Origin: Penium margaritaceum | Lineage: Eukaryota > Streptophyta > Zygnematophyceae > Desmidiales > Peniaceae | DNA: 37,073 bases | NCBI GenBank assembly: GCA_023375785.1 | Contig: SZWC01001176.1 | Coordinates: 191,030-228,102 of the forward strand | Direction of reading: 5' to 3' | In this document: positions 1 to 10,744 of the stretch, piece by piece | Layout: the number at the start of each line of letters is the position of its first letter | Position numbering within the stretch: the first letter of the stretch is position 1 | Made by a program: the position numbers and the translations under genes | Notes under the pieces: generated by a model | What the model saw: only the letters and a program-made list of their open reading frames with translations | Databases searched by the model: none | Told to the model about the DNA's origin: nothing

Positions 1-24
1 CCCCCCCCCCCCCCCCCCCCCCCC
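1..24. repeat. Poly-C homopolymer at window edge
   Basis: The window opens with 24 consecutive C. It may be a real homopolymer or a low-quality assembly edge; the sequence alone cannot tell. Confidence 0.9.
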
Positions 25-747
25 TCCAACCATGGAGTGCATGCGGCGAGTGCATACGGAAGTGCACGTCAATTGGGACATGAGAGACTGCAAAATGTAC
101 ACAAGTGCATGTGTGTCTGCATACCACTAAGACCTTCGATGTCCCGCAATCGACGGTTCGCGTCTACCAAAACCAATTTAATATGTTTTGCAGGGTGTCT
201 GCAAGATGCACCGCACGCGATGATGGAACAAAGGGGACCTGTCGGGCCCCCTTACCCTGGGGCCCGCCAGGTGTCCGGGCTTGTAAACAAACAAAACCCA
301 AATCCAACAGTGTACCTAGGGGGTCTGCATAGGGTTAAAAAATCCGTCCTTGCGAACATCCCAATTGGGCGTTCGTACTTGAGAACGACGGAAGTTAGGA
401 CATGCTGACTTCTGACATCGCCGAGGCCGGTGTCAGAAGTCGCCGACTTATCCTCCAAATTCGGCGAGGTCCCACTCCGATGTCACCCTCTAATTCAGAG
501 AAATCCGACTGTGGTGGATGATGTTGAACTTCTTTGTATTCACATCTACACTTGAAGATTTGGATGAATCACTATTGGTTGTCGGATCTCCTTTTTATAA
601 CGGATCTCTGAATGTCGTTAGATCAGCATTTATCTACGGTGCCGGTCGTCCGTATGCACTATTGCACTAGTGCACATTGTTCGATTTCGCACGTGATGTT
701 CAGCATGCACTTCCTCATACACTCACCATACACACTTACGAGATTTA

Positions 748-787
748 GGGGGGGGGGGGATGGGTGGGGTCGGAATCACCCCCCCCC
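748..787. repeat. G12 and C9 runs facing each other
   Basis: A run of 12 G (748-759) is followed after 19 bases by a run of 9 C (779-787), with further G triplets in between. The two runs can pair as a hairpin, and the G-rich part could form a G-quadruplex. Such a site is also prone to sequencing error. Confidence 0.75.
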
Positions 788-1291
788 TCCTTACCGCAAC
801 CAGGAAAGTGCAATGCACGATTGAATGTGGAAGTGCACAACCGTCGCACTGAAAAACCGACGGATTCTACACAAGTGCGACATAGGATCTTTCCATGATA
901 TTGCATCACCGAGAGTGCACAAATGTACATTTCAACCAGATGTGCGACCCACCCGTTGTACATCTACTCGTACAGTCCCCGCATGCACTTCGATGGAGAA
1001 GGGGGGGAGGGGTCGGCGAGTGATCGAAAAAACGTACGGACCATATGCCGCATTCCTCGGTCCATGTCGAATCATTGTCCTTTTGTGTTTCTAGAATATT
1101 AGAGCATCGAATGGACTGACCGGGATGACACTATGCCTACACGTAGACAAATATAGGTCATCATAAATATCTAAGCACATGTGCAGTTTTTGGAACGTGT
1201 ATTACGATTTATATCTTATTTGGATTTTCCCAGGTATTTTTTACTTAGTAAATTGCCTTAGTAAAAATCGTTTGTAATTTTCAACCGTGAG

Positions 1292-1325
1292 AATTGGTTT
1301 TCACTTCAGTTTAAAGAAACCAATT
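1292..1325. repeat. 9-bp perfect inverted repeat
   Basis: AATTGGTTT at 1292-1300 pairs perfectly with AAACCAATT at 1317-1325 across a 16-base loop in AT-rich DNA. No function can be assigned. It could be a chance hairpin or the remnant of a small transposon. Confidence 0.6.
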
Positions 1326-1544
1326 AATACGTTATTTTGCATATATTTGTATGTCATGTAGTATAAACTTCCACGAAATCAGTATCAAATTGATTCCTAA
1401 GTCTCGGAAATTCTGCATGTGCTTTGAAAGTTTCTCAAAATCTTCCTTCGTTGAGAACTAAAAGTGAGGACGTTTCTTAGAATCTTATTCTTCGTGGTTA
1501 CATGTAGTGTGCACAGTCTGAGGAGTGCATGAATCAGGGGTGAT

Positions 1545-2687
1545 TGGTCCTAAGTTTTGCTTGCAGAGCAGTGTACTGGCCATCTTCAACTGGCATGGTG
1601 CCACAAACGTCACTGTGCCAAGAAAACTGTGGCAGAGTTTTCCTTGTCCCAGTGGGCGTAGAAAGGTATGGTGAGTGTGTCGCTCAAAGCTGTGCTGCAA
1701 GACAACGGACCTGGATACATAAACAAGCCAACACAGAGGTAATAGGGCGAGAGTAATATCAGGAGAAAGTGCCAAGCTCTCCGGGCCTAATGATTGAGTA
1801 AGAAAGGCGGAGGAAGTGTTGTTGCTGGAGATGTTACAATAACTGCTACAGTGGATGGCACAAAGTCAATGAGGCATGCAACACCCAGCAAGACAGTAGC
1901 TGGGAGGGTGGATATGGCTATAGCTGTAGAGACAAGGAACTGGATGTGATGATTGGAGTGCGGTGAGGAAGTAATAGAGGAAGCCATTGTCATAGAGGTG
2001 TGGATGGAGGCCAACACAAAGGAGAGTGCTGTGTTTGCTACTACGTCTGTTGTTGTGAGAACTTGTATAGCGACATTGACAGTAGCTTCTGCCAAGGGTT
2101 CCTTATCAACTACAGTAGTGGTGTATGTCTCAACTGCTCTACTAGTGGTAGTGATGGCAGGTGCATGAGCAATGCATGTAGTGGCAACAGACGTGGAGGA
2201 AATAGCATCATTGGAGACAAGTGTTTTTTCTATGAAAAAACAAATGCTAAAGGGTCTGTGAGAAGCCAATTGAGAATCAGAGACTGCTAGAGATGCAGCG
2301 TGGTGAAGAAATAAAGGCCTACAAACTGTTTTGGGTGTGGCTGGCGCCGCCCCACTGGAGACAGCACGCTAACTTTGCTGGCGTGCCGTATGGAAAATGG
2401 ATGGACTTACAAGAGATTGAGGAGGTCGCTGGTCCCGGGGTGGTCCTGCGGCTGGTACGTTCTGCACCATCATTGAATCATCATAAGTGGCCTGGTCGTA
2501 GGCAGCGTACTCAGAAGTGTCCTCCTGCTCATATTCGGCTGTCAGATCATAGTCCTCACTAGTACCCTGAACTGCGACGACGGAGGCTCGACCACACCTC
2601 ACGCTCCGCTCTCTCCTGTAGTAGGCAAATTCATCCTTGATGAGGTAGCACTCACGTGTGGCTGTAGTTGAGGTTGGGATTGGTTCT
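1545..2687 (-). mobile_element. C2 non-autonomous LTR element, 3' arm
   Basis: This is the downstream half, in element orientation, of a minus-strand LTR element whose other half lies at 8647-9740; Copia-A sits between them. It aligns with C1: 1560-1770 matches 10530-10760, 1787-2290 matches about 10745-11105, and 2369-2687 matches 11813-12260. The only coding content is ORF-X. I see no gag, protease, integrase or reverse transcriptase. The left LTR is not recognised, so the left end is approximate. Confidence 0.65.
1787..2687 (-). pseudogene. ORF-X, C2 copy (interrupted by Copia-A)
   Basis: One minus-strand frame runs about 300 codons from the Copia-A junction to a TAG at 1787-1789, broken only by a TAG at 2369-2371. 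The front part is acidic and Tyr-rich (for example KDEFAYYRRE, SEDYDLTAEY). A Thr/Ala/Val-rich middle follows, and then a hydrophobic, membrane-like C-terminus containing ATVLLGVACLIDFVPSTVAV. The C-terminus aligns with the Copia-D copy (ATVTGFLCLTVAVAEWVAV, near 31557) and with the C1 copy. Recognisable similarity to C1 continues past the TAG to about 1560, and C1 has a TAG at the same codon, so the true end may lie further on. Copia-A removed the upstream part. I do not recognise the protein family, and two membrane segments are an inference from composition. Confidence 0.55.
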
Positions 2688-3188
2688 TGATAACCCTCCA
2701 TGTATACATTCATCAGCATGTGTCCTCGGGTGTGCAGTGCATGAGGATTTTGCGACCGGTGGTGATCCACGTTGAACGTGGAGACACACGCTTGCCACGT
2801 CCATTATGTGGAGGTATCACCCTCTTGTCTCTCACACTCCGCCAGCCGTCAATCATTGCCTGCCCCCGCTGGAAAACCTAGTTGTGTCCTTGAGAACCAT
2901 GTGTCATAGTGTGCTCGCTATGAAACAAGGCCTAGATTGGACCATGAATTTTGTGTTTGCTAGGTCTAATATAGGTTTTTCAATGTCTGGCCTATTTTGC
3001 TCGAATATGAGACATCGCAGGTGCTCTTGCACAAGGAGATTTTGCCCTCGCACCCTCTCACCCACAGCAAGGGGGTTTTCTTATAGGCTTGAATTAAAAC
3101 TGTGTGCTTGCCCTAGGGTTTTGGAGCTACCGTGTTCCACAATGAGACAAACTGTTATTTTCTCAATTGATTTGTAGCAGCGTTCTTA
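2688..3188 (+). repeat. Copia-A 5' LTR
   Basis: This 501-bp copy starts TGATAACCC and ends TTCTTA just before the primer-binding site; the 3' copy ends TTCTCA, so the canonical terminal CA has become TA. It aligns along its length with 8073-8646, for example at the shared stretches CTGGAAAACCTAGTTGTGTC and GGGTTTTGGAGCTACCGTG. The copies differ by many substitutions and by a block of about 70 bp found only in the 3' LTR, so the insertion is old. Confidence 0.9.
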
Positions 3189-3200
3189 TGGTATCGGAGC
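3189..3200 (+). other. Copia-A primer-binding site (initiator tRNA-Met type)
   Basis: TGGTATCGGAGC directly follows the 5' LTR. It differs by one base (A to G) from TGGTATCAGAGC, the complement of the plant initiator tRNA-Met 3' end that primes many copia and gypsy elements. Confidence 0.9.
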
Positions 3201-3561
3201 CCTTTTCTCAGGCCTGAGAGGGATGAGAGCTAACCATAGGAGCTGAAAAAGGGGGTGGACGCCACTTGGAAGCCACATCAACTTGGGTCGGCAGGCCATA
3301 GCAGGGCGGCAAAGTCAATTTCAGGCTTCGACTTAGCCCTAAGGGGACGCGTGAACCCTAGCAGGGCATCGCGCATGCAGTAGGAGCTTTCAACAAAGGA
3401 CCATCGACAAAGGAAGGTCCCATGCTCCACCAAGGACCTCCCCGAGGCGCCTAACCATTACTTTACGGGTGGGCAAAGGTTCTGGGAAGGGGATCGTACT
3501 TGGTTTTCCCTTTTGTACAAGCCGTAGCTAGGCGGACGATAGGAACCCTCTTGTAAGCACC

Positions 3562-4508
3562 ATGAGTGAGGTAGATGAGACAAATGGAGGTGCCGGTAGT
3601 GCCAGCAATTCCGGAGATACCGGTAGCGGTGGTAACTCACCTAACGTCACCCTTACTGCCACAGTAATGGCCTAGCTGGGATTGGGCCAGAAGGAACTCT
3701 CCCCCCCACAGCTGGGGACGAGTGATTACCTTGCATGGAGGAAAGTCTTCTTGTCTTAGGTGGCTGAGCATGGGTTGGAAAAACTGTATGTTCGCCCTCC
3801 TCCAGACATAGTAATAGACCTCATGCTACTACGAGCATTCAACGCATTAACACATGTTCTGCCAGATCTACAAGCTTACTTCCTACACCATTTTTGCTTT
3901 GGTAATAGAGGTGAGGATCCCTCATATCCACAAAGTGGTGCAGCACAACTGCATGACGCATGGCATCATCTGTCCATGCGTCAAGAAGAACAGGGTATGA
4001 CCCTTGTAGTGACACTCACAGATTGCCTCTGCAGTCTCTACCCCAAACCAGGCACGCCAGTTGATTAATTTAGGGATGACACCATGGATATTTGCCGTTG
4101 ATTGTTGGGTCTGGGTCCCTCATGCTCTATCCTTAAGTGGCTAGACATGGTGATGCTCCACCTCGTACATAGAAGTCTGGCGTGACCTGCTCCGCCATCA
4201 TCTAGTCGTTGAGATTGAGCTCATCGACCTCGCTTCCATCATTGAAGAGCTACGCAACTACGAAAATATTCTAAAGGGTAAGGCATATAACATGACAATG
4301 GCGCTACCGACAGCATATACACACCAGGGTCTCTCTTCTACTGCTTCTGCGGTGGCTCATACCTCATTTACACCACTTGTTGGATCCTCCGGTGGGCGTT
4401 GTGGATGGTCTGGTGGCCATGGTTGCGGTCGTGGACGCGGTCCCAGTAGTCAGAGGTACATCTTTTGTAACCAGATTGGCATAGGTGCCCTTTCCTCCAG
4501 CGGCAGAT
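3562..4508 (+). pseudogene. Copia-A gag remnant
   Basis: The likely start is the ATG at 3562, followed by a Gly/Ser/Asn-rich N-terminus. The frame then reads through a copia gag-like region (DYLAWRKVF, AEHGLEKLYV, HDAWHHLSMRQEEQ) broken by TAG, TAA and TGA codons. After a frameshift it continues as VWRDLLRHH and SIIEELRNYE. It ends in a Gly/Arg-rich stretch (GGRCGWSGGHGCGRGRG) and a decayed zinc knuckle of which only CNQIG is left. In retroelements Gag forms the particle shell and binds the RNA. Several stops sit where Gln would fit. The assignment rests on position and on composition more than on strong motif identity. Confidence 0.7.
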
Positions 4509-4928
4509 GATGGAAAGATAGCAGTAGAAGCAACTGACATAGATGCAATAGAGGCAGGGATAGTGGCAGCATCAGTCACTACAGCAACTTCCCATAGTAC
4601 AGCACTATGGTGGCCATGGGCCACCTGGACTGCACCCCTACCATCCTGGAGCGGCAGCCACCTTCGGACTGCTGCCTTAGCATCAGCATCAGTCACAACC
4701 GTCACAGCAGATGCCTCCACATCCCGAGTTCTATGTGCTACGTGTGCATTACGTGCCACCATTTGCAATAGCTCTAGTGCCCGCCCCAGTGTGGGTTCAA
4801 CGCATGTATGACGACACGGCAACCTCACACAGTGCTGACATGCAGGAGACTACTCCCACCACTTTCCCCCCAATGACCACTGCAGTCCCAGCTGCCTTGG
4901 GCACACGAACATCTCCACATCGTACGTC

Positions 4929-5140
4929 TGGCCCATGCACAAGTTGTTATTTGACACTACAGCATCATGTCATATGTCATCACATCATGAGTTGTTAGTG
5001 TCTCTGTACGTCACACATGATTCGGCGAGTGTGCATTCGGATGCATGAGAGATGCTGAGGGTTGAAGGCATTGGGACTGCCGCATTGCAAGCACCGGGAG
5101 GGATCATGTTGCTGACTAGGATTTTGTATGTTCCTTGGCT
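4929..5140 (+). pseudogene. Copia-A protease remnant
   Basis: The frame at 4929 reads WPMHKLLFDTTASCHMS, matching the copia aspartic protease signature W-x-x-D-S/T-G-A-S-x-H-M. The catalytic triplet is D-T-T (Asp codon at 4953-4955) in place of D-S-G or D-T-G, so the site is altered. The downstream ILYVPWLKVKM (5115-5150) fits the usual L-x-V-P stretch between protease and integrase. Confidence 0.7.
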
Positions 5141-5197
5141 GAAGGTAAAAATGCAGTCAGGGGAGCAGTTGGATTGCCAATTGAGCATGCCAATGCT

Positions 5198-6440
5198 AAT
5201 GCAAGCAGAAAATGCATGCTATTTGATGTGCACGGTGCACTAGTGGCTGGTGGACCCTTAGATGCCGACATGTTGTACCACCTAACCCTGTTCCCTGCAT
5301 TTTCCTCCAACCGTGCACAGACTCACATCATGACAAAAACAGACCCAAAACATGTTGAGCTCATCCACAGAAGACTGGCTCACATCAATAGTGAAATGGT
5401 CACCAATCTGTTGAAAAACCAACATGTTCATGGGCTGAGTCCTGACGACTGTCCTCATGACCTAAAAGCATCTGCTTGCCTAAGCTGCCAGGAAGGAAAG
5501 GCGCACCGACAGAGTTTCTCTTTGTCACTGCATGACAGTGAGGCACCCCTAGAGCTGGTGCATGCCGACTTAACTGGACTCATGCCGGTCCCCTCGGTCT
5601 AGGACGTCTCTCTGTATGTTTAAATCCTGACAGATGACTACAGTAGTTTCCGCTGGACTTTCCTGCTCAAAACCAAAGCGGATGCACAACGGGTAATCAT
5701 GTAATGGATTCCCCGTGCTGAGCGACAGTCTGGTGCAATCTACGCATCCTTCGTACAGACAGGGATGGTGAATTCCTAGGCCCACTCAAAACAGAACAAA
5801 AACCTAATGCATTTTCCATCAAACAACCACACCCTATACACCTCAACAAAATGTGATGGCCGAGTGATGGCACTGAACCTTGGGTGATGCTCTGCGCACC
5901 CTACTGGCTGAGTCTGGTTTGGGAGGAAGCTGTCAAATATATTGCCTGGGTATGGAAGAGGGTACCACAAGGGCCCCTACCTAGGACTATCCCTCCCTAG
6001 GAAAGATGGTTCAAGTAGAAGGTGGATTTCTGCCCTGCACGGGTTTGGGGTACAATGGCTTGTGTGTGGTTTGCCGACCCATGCCTCGTAGGCATGGAGA
6101 TTTTGGGACCCTGTCCAACATTCTTTCGTCAAGAGTCAAGATGCGTCCTTCCTAGAATACATTCCATAAAAGGCATTCAAGGGAGTCAAGCATGCACCAG
6201 TGCTCGCCGTCCCTGAAAAATACCCTGAGTATCTCAGTTTATCCATTTTTCTTCCCATTGTGCAATTGAAGGTCACACCACCGTCTAAAGGACACAAGGT
6301 GACGACTCAGGTCATAGCAGTTCCTATCGAGTTACTCACACCGACTGACCTCGCAAGTCCCAGTGCATACTCGTTAGGGTCCCTTCCTTGCCTAATCCCA
6401 ATACAGGACAATCATGTTCAGTCTGACCCAGTCCGTCGCT
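5198..6440 (+). pseudogene. Copia-A integrase remnant
   Basis: The zinc-binding pre-integrase region is well kept: HVELIHRRLAHINSEMV is followed by ACLSCQEGKAHR (5350-5505). The catalytic core begins with LELVHADLTGLM (5550-5585) and, past stops, TDDYSSFRWTFLLK (5630-5670). Beyond about 5780 the core and the C-terminal part are broken into several frames with stops; fragments such as ALLAVPEKYP-like and VTPPSKGHKV text appear near 6200-6300. Integrase inserts the cDNA into host DNA. The second catalytic Asp and the catalytic Glu could not be found with confidence. Confidence 0.75.
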
Positions 6441-6451
6441 CACAATGAAAC

Positions 6452-8072
6452 GTGGCTAGGGTGGATTATAGACAGTTCTACCATACAGTCATTCCCACAC
6501 AACCTATGGATATACACAAAGTGTCCCTCACCGTCAAAGAGGCAAGGGGGTGCTTAAATGGGGTAGAGTGGAAAAGGGCTGTGATAAATGAGTTGAACGC
6601 TCTTCTTGAGCATAAAGTCTATCAACGGGTGCCTCTTCCCTCTGGCCACAAGGCCATTGACTTAAAGTGGGTGTTTAGAGTCAAACCAAATGTGTAAGGC
6701 ATGTTTGAGAAGTACAAGTCTCGGTTGGTGACTAAGGGTTTCCACCAGACACAGGGGCAAGATTTACGGATACTTATGCCCCAGTGGGAAAGAACACGTT
6801 AGGTCACATGCTGATAGGGGTTGCAGCACACGAAGACTGGGAAATACATTAAATAGATTTCAAGAATACTTTTCCAGACAGACCACTGGGGGAGGAAACT
6901 TATGTGGAACAACCACCGGGGTTCAGAGACAGGACAGACAGAGTCTGGCTTCTGCTAAGGCACTGTACGGACTGAAAGAAGCATCACGGTATTGGAACAA
7001 GGAGATCAGCCAAACACTCGAACTCGGAGGATTTCTTCAAAGTCTTCTTAGCCCTTCTCTGTGTGTGAATGGCATTCCAGTTGCTCTTCAAGTGTACATG
7101 GATGACTTATTGATTCTTTCGCCCTCTTCCCCTTCGCCAATAGACAAAAGTACTGATCACTGCACCCTACCGCATGGCTGATCTAGGAGAGGCACACAAC
7201 TTCCTAGGCATGACCATAGCGTACAAAAAAGTTGTTCACGCCTTGATACTACACCAGAGACGGTTCATAATCCATCTAATGGAACAGTCCTCACACCTCA
7301 TGCAGCATCTTCCCACACAGCATTCACCGATGAGCCCAGATGTGTATGGACACCTTCTTGATCCTCACACCACCGACTATGGACCTGACACAGTCCCCAC
7401 ATTGTACAGACAGATCACTGGAAGTCTCACCTACCATTCCTCCACCACCCAAAGGGATATTGCCTGTGCAGTGAACACTCTTGCCTAATTCAGCCAGCAA
7501 CCATGGAGCGTACATCAAAAGGCTTTTCTGAAAATTCTGCTTTATGTGTTTGACAGTGCAGCCATGGGCCTCGTCTTCACTCCTGGCACTGGTCTCTTGC
7601 TCGATGGATGTTGTGAAAGCGACTATGCACGTGATAAAAATGCACACAGTCGGCGTGGAACGGGGGGTATGTCTTCTGTCTGTGGGACACTGCTGTGTCA
7701 TGACGCAGTGCCAAATAGTCATGTGTTGTACACAGTGTGACCTTGGGAGAAGCTGATTGTGAAGAAACTTTTCTGGGATGGTTGAAATGAGAGTTGGACA
7801 TGATTGTGGGGGATGTACCAATGCACAGTGACTGATGTGATGCACGTCACATCACACAAAATGATGGTGTACTACGCCTACACACCAAGCACATAGAGGT
7901 TGAACATCACTTTTTCCAAGAAGCAGTGGAAGCAGGTGTTGTCCAAGTGTGTAAGGTGCCTGGAAATGAGCAACTTGCAGATTTTCTCACCAAAGCACTC
8001 CCATCCTCATCTCTTTTCTCCCAGCTCCATCTGATTGGTTGCATGCATACAACACCCTCACCCAAGGGGGCG
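6452..8072 (+). pseudogene. Copia-A reverse transcriptase and RNase H remnant
   Basis: The copia RT start is clear: VEWKRAVINELNALLEHK, HKAIDLKWVFRVKPN, a TAA, then YKSRLVTKGFHQTQGQD (6560-6760). Further motifs are KALYGLKEASRYWNKEI (6955-7005) and the catalytic YMDD at 7095-7106, which is intact. MADLGEAHNFLGM (7174) and YRQITGSLTYHSSTT follow. RNase H is seen as CCESDYARDKN with RRGTGGM (7605-7670) and the element end as EQLADFLTKALP (7966-8001). At least two frameshifts and many stops, TAG among them, break the frame between 6700 and 7900. Confidence 0.85.
8064..8072 (+). other. Copia-A polypurine tract
   Basis: AAGGGGG (8064-8070) plus CG directly precedes the TGATAACC start of the 3' LTR, the usual place of the plus-strand primer in LTR elements. 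Confidence 0.75.
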
Positions 8073-8646
8073 TGATAACCCAGTGTGTATATATTCGACC
8101 GCATGTGTCCTCGGGTGTGCGGTGCATGATGATTTGGTGGCTGTTGGCAATCCACATTCATCACGGAGACACGTGCTTCCCAAGCCCATCATGTGGCAGC
8201 GTCATCCTCTTGTCTCACACCCTCCGCCGGCCGTCGACACTTGCTTTCCCCTGCTGGAAAACCTAGTTGTGTCCTTGGGAACCATGTTTCATAGTGTGCT
8301 CAGTATGATACAAGGCCTAAATTAGACCATGACTTGCGTGTTTTCTAGGTCTAATGAAGGTTTTCTAACATCGGGCCTATTTTGGATGAATATGAGACTT
8401 CTCTTGTACCTTTTTGTGGACACAGGGAGAGTTCACCCTTGCACCCTGTCGAGCGCCGGCAAGCGCCGCTCGCCAGCCGATGGGTGAGACTCGAGTAGTG
8501 AGTCTCATCCCTAACAGGGGGTTCCCTTGTTACTTGTGGACTTGTATTAAAATTGTGTGTTCTTCCTAGGGTTTTGGAGCTACCGTGCTCCACACGCCAT
8601 GAAACAAAGTGTCGTTTGTCTCATTTGATTGATAGCAGCATTCTCA
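8073..8646 (+). repeat. Copia-A 3' LTR with an extra hairpin block
   Basis: This 574-bp copy starts TGATAACCC and ends TTCTCA. It is about 73 bp longer than the 5' LTR because of a block around 8447-8515. That block holds TGAGACTC (8485-8492) facing GAGTCTCA (8500-8507) across a 7-base loop, and also GAGCG facing CGCTC. Either a small hairpin sequence inserted here or the block was lost from the 5' LTR. Confidence 0.9.
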
Positions 8647-9740
8647 ATTTTGTCAATGGAGGTAACACCAAGGTGTTAAGAGTCTAGCTGCCAGGCAGGA
8701 CAGTTGCTCAAAGTGATCAACGTGCTGAGGAGAGTACAGGGGCAGCTGCTTTCTTCTGTAACAGTGGCAATAGCAGTTCCTACCTCTGGAATGGCTGTAG
8801 CTTCTGTCACAGTTGTTACGGCCAACTTGCTGCTGCTACTGTTGTAGCTACTACCGTTGTTGTGCATGCAGCAGATGAAGCACATGTGCAGATTTACCAC
8901 GTGCCTGTGGTGCAGCTTTATCTTCTATCACAGTCACTACAGATGTTGTGCTTTTGTTACAACTATAGCTACTGTTGTTCCTATGCACACAGCCACCAAA
9001 GCATGGATACAAATGTGCCACATGCCTACGGCATAGTTGTCGCTGCTTTCACGGTCGCAACTGCTGCCTAGCTGCTGCTAGTGTTATAGCTACTATCCAT
9101 TCAATGCATCCAAATCAGTTTTCCATGTGCACATGCACCACTTATGTGGGGGTGAGATGTGGAGGTAAAGATGTGGCATAATTACAATGCCAGGACTGGT
9201 GCCACGGTTGGAGATGTTGCGGAAAATTTACCAGTCAGGGTTGATGCCCGGGTGAGGATGCACTACGGGATGTGGAGGAGAAGTGTAGAGGCACGGACTT
9301 CCTCGACTATGGTTGGAGGTGCAGCAATCACTACGATAGTCTCACCTGGGACCAAGTGCAGATGCACCACAACATGTGGCAGAGAGGTGAAGAGGGACGG
9401 GCTTGATGCTACCACAGTCAGAGATGCTACTGCCAATGTGACACTTGCTCCTGGGGTGGAGATGCATCATGGCGTTTGGAAGAAAGGTGCAGAGACGTGA
9501 GTGAAAGCACAATGCCGAGATTAGGGTTGCTGCTGAGAAAGAGACATTGGCTAGTACAAGCACTGGCCCGGTCAAGGGTGAGCTCTGTGCTGTGAGTGTG
9601 TTCGTAGCTATGGATGCAGCATCTATAGTTGTTTGGACAAGTTTATGCCACGTCAGTGAGTTTGGCCCAGATTGCAAGTGGGAGGAAGAAGAGTCCTCTC
9701 CCATTGGGTGGAGGCGTACGTCTCCCTCGCTCAGGTACCA
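8647..9740 (-). mobile_element. C2 non-autonomous LTR element, 5' arm
   Basis: In minus orientation this runs from the primer-binding site (9729-9740) to the Copia-A insertion point. It matches the same part of C1: 9660-9710 resembles 13150-13200, sharing a stretch read on the minus strand as CTCCTCCCAC-like text followed by an ATCTGGGC or ATCCGGGC block. The distance from the primer site to the acidic part of ORF-X is about 1.13 kb in C2 across the insertion and about 0.97 kb in C1. Translation gives Ser/Thr/Ala-rich text with short open stretches, but I could not define a start. Confidence 0.65.
9729..9740 (-). other. C2 primer-binding site
   Basis: The minus strand reads TGGTACCTGAGC, two mismatches from TGGTATCAGAGC, and it abuts the LTR that starts at 9741. 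The reading direction shows that C2 runs leftward. Confidence 0.7.
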
Positions 9741-10530
9741 CTAGGGAGCAAATGTTTGCATAGTCCACTAGGCAAGTAAATAAGTGAAGGGCATATTCAT
9801 GACACCATGGATGAAGCAAGCTCAACGCTTAGAAGTTTGAGAGACTAGCAACGAGTTATGAACGGAGTCACAAGATAGTGAGGTATTGGTAGCTGGTTTA
9901 CTGGGCCACCCACGCAAGATGTTCGATGTGGGACCCGGACGCCACCTTGGGATTAAACCAGATCTGTGTAGGTGAAAGAGGGTTCTTAGTATAGCACACA
10001 CAACAAGCAAGGAAGAAGTATAGATGCTCATAACACCATGGATGAGCAAGCTCGGTCCTTGACGGCTTAAAAACTGAGAACAACAGTTGAAGCTAGAGTG
10101 ACAGGACAGCAAAGTGTTAGTAGCCAGTTGATTGGGAAACAAACTTGAATCACTCAACATGGGACCCGACCACTACCCCCAGATCTGACCAGTAGGTAGC
10201 GTGTCGCCAGTGGTTACTCACACTCCGGAATATACCGGGAGTGTGGTCATGTAGGATCTGCAACCAAGCATCACATCTCAACAGTCCTGCCGAAAACATG
10301 CATGTCCAGAGTAGCTAACCACAACGACTACAAGCGTATGTGGACATATGTCTCCCTATATTGTTTCTTCCAATGTGTGTTAAGAAAAAAACAAGCACAT
10401 TATGCTGAGAAAGCAATTACGTTCTTGAGCACAACTGAATATGACGTTGTGCGTGACATTCTTACACTTGGCTGAGATGCCAACGGTGCATGGTCCATTG
10501 AGGATAGCTGGGAGAGCAGTGTGCTCTTGC
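9741..10530 (-). repeat. Middle C-family LTR, shared by C1 and C2
   Basis: This LTR aligns with 13230-13760. The first 226 bp are present twice in tandem (9741-9966 and 9967 to about 10193): both copies carry ACACCATGGATG, a CAAGCTC stretch, and a GACCCG block at the end. The rest (10190-10500) matches 13456-13742, with a shared CTCACACTC stretch, a GAGCACAACTGAA stretch near the end, and TGCAYGGTCCAT. It serves as the 5' LTR of C2 and occupies the position of the 3' LTR of C1. The right boundary is approximate. Confidence 0.65.
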
Positions 10531-10744
10531 TATAGTTTGGTGTGTAGTGCCGTATATTGGCCATTGTCAACTGGCATGGTGCCAATGATAACGCTCTGCC
10601 AAGAAATTTTCAATATAGTTTCCCCCGTCCCAGTGGGTGTGGAAAAATATGGTGAGCGTGCCACTCAAGACTATGTTGTAAGGCAATGGACCTGAATGCA
10701 CAAACACTCCAATGTAGGAGCAAGGGCAACAGAGTGCCAAGCTC

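Larger units (their letters stand above)
25..1540. other. Non-coding stretch, no gene recognised
   Basis: No reading frame here resembles a known protein; the longest open stretches are about 120 codons and biased. The first kilobase is rich in GTGCA/TGCAC words, about a dozen of them (for example near 37, 50, 61, 102, 653-680, 705, 806, 832, 912 and 982). From about 1100 to 1500 the sequence becomes AT-rich and holds only small inverted repeats. The left LTR of the C2 element would be expected near 1500, but I could not align this stretch to the other C-family LTR copies. Confidence 0.6.
2688..8646 (+). mobile_element. Copia-A, complete but degenerate Ty1/copia element
   Basis: The element has two LTRs, a tRNA-Met-type primer-binding site, gag, protease, integrase, reverse transcriptase and RNase H in copia order, and a purine tract before the 3' LTR. 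It is about 5.96 kb. Flanking 5-mers are GTTCT (2683-2687) and ATTTT (8647-8651), which differ by two transitions and probably are a decayed target duplication. Removing the element and one 5-mer leaves a C2 sequence with the same spacing as C1. The frames contain many stops and frameshifts, so it is not autonomous. Confidence 0.9.

Noticed and set aside
2369..2770. Minus-strand gene starting with Met at 2770 inside the Copia-A LTR
   Set aside because: The start codon lies in the 5' LTR of Copia-A, which inserted into ORF-X. The real upstream part of the frame is at 8647 and beyond.
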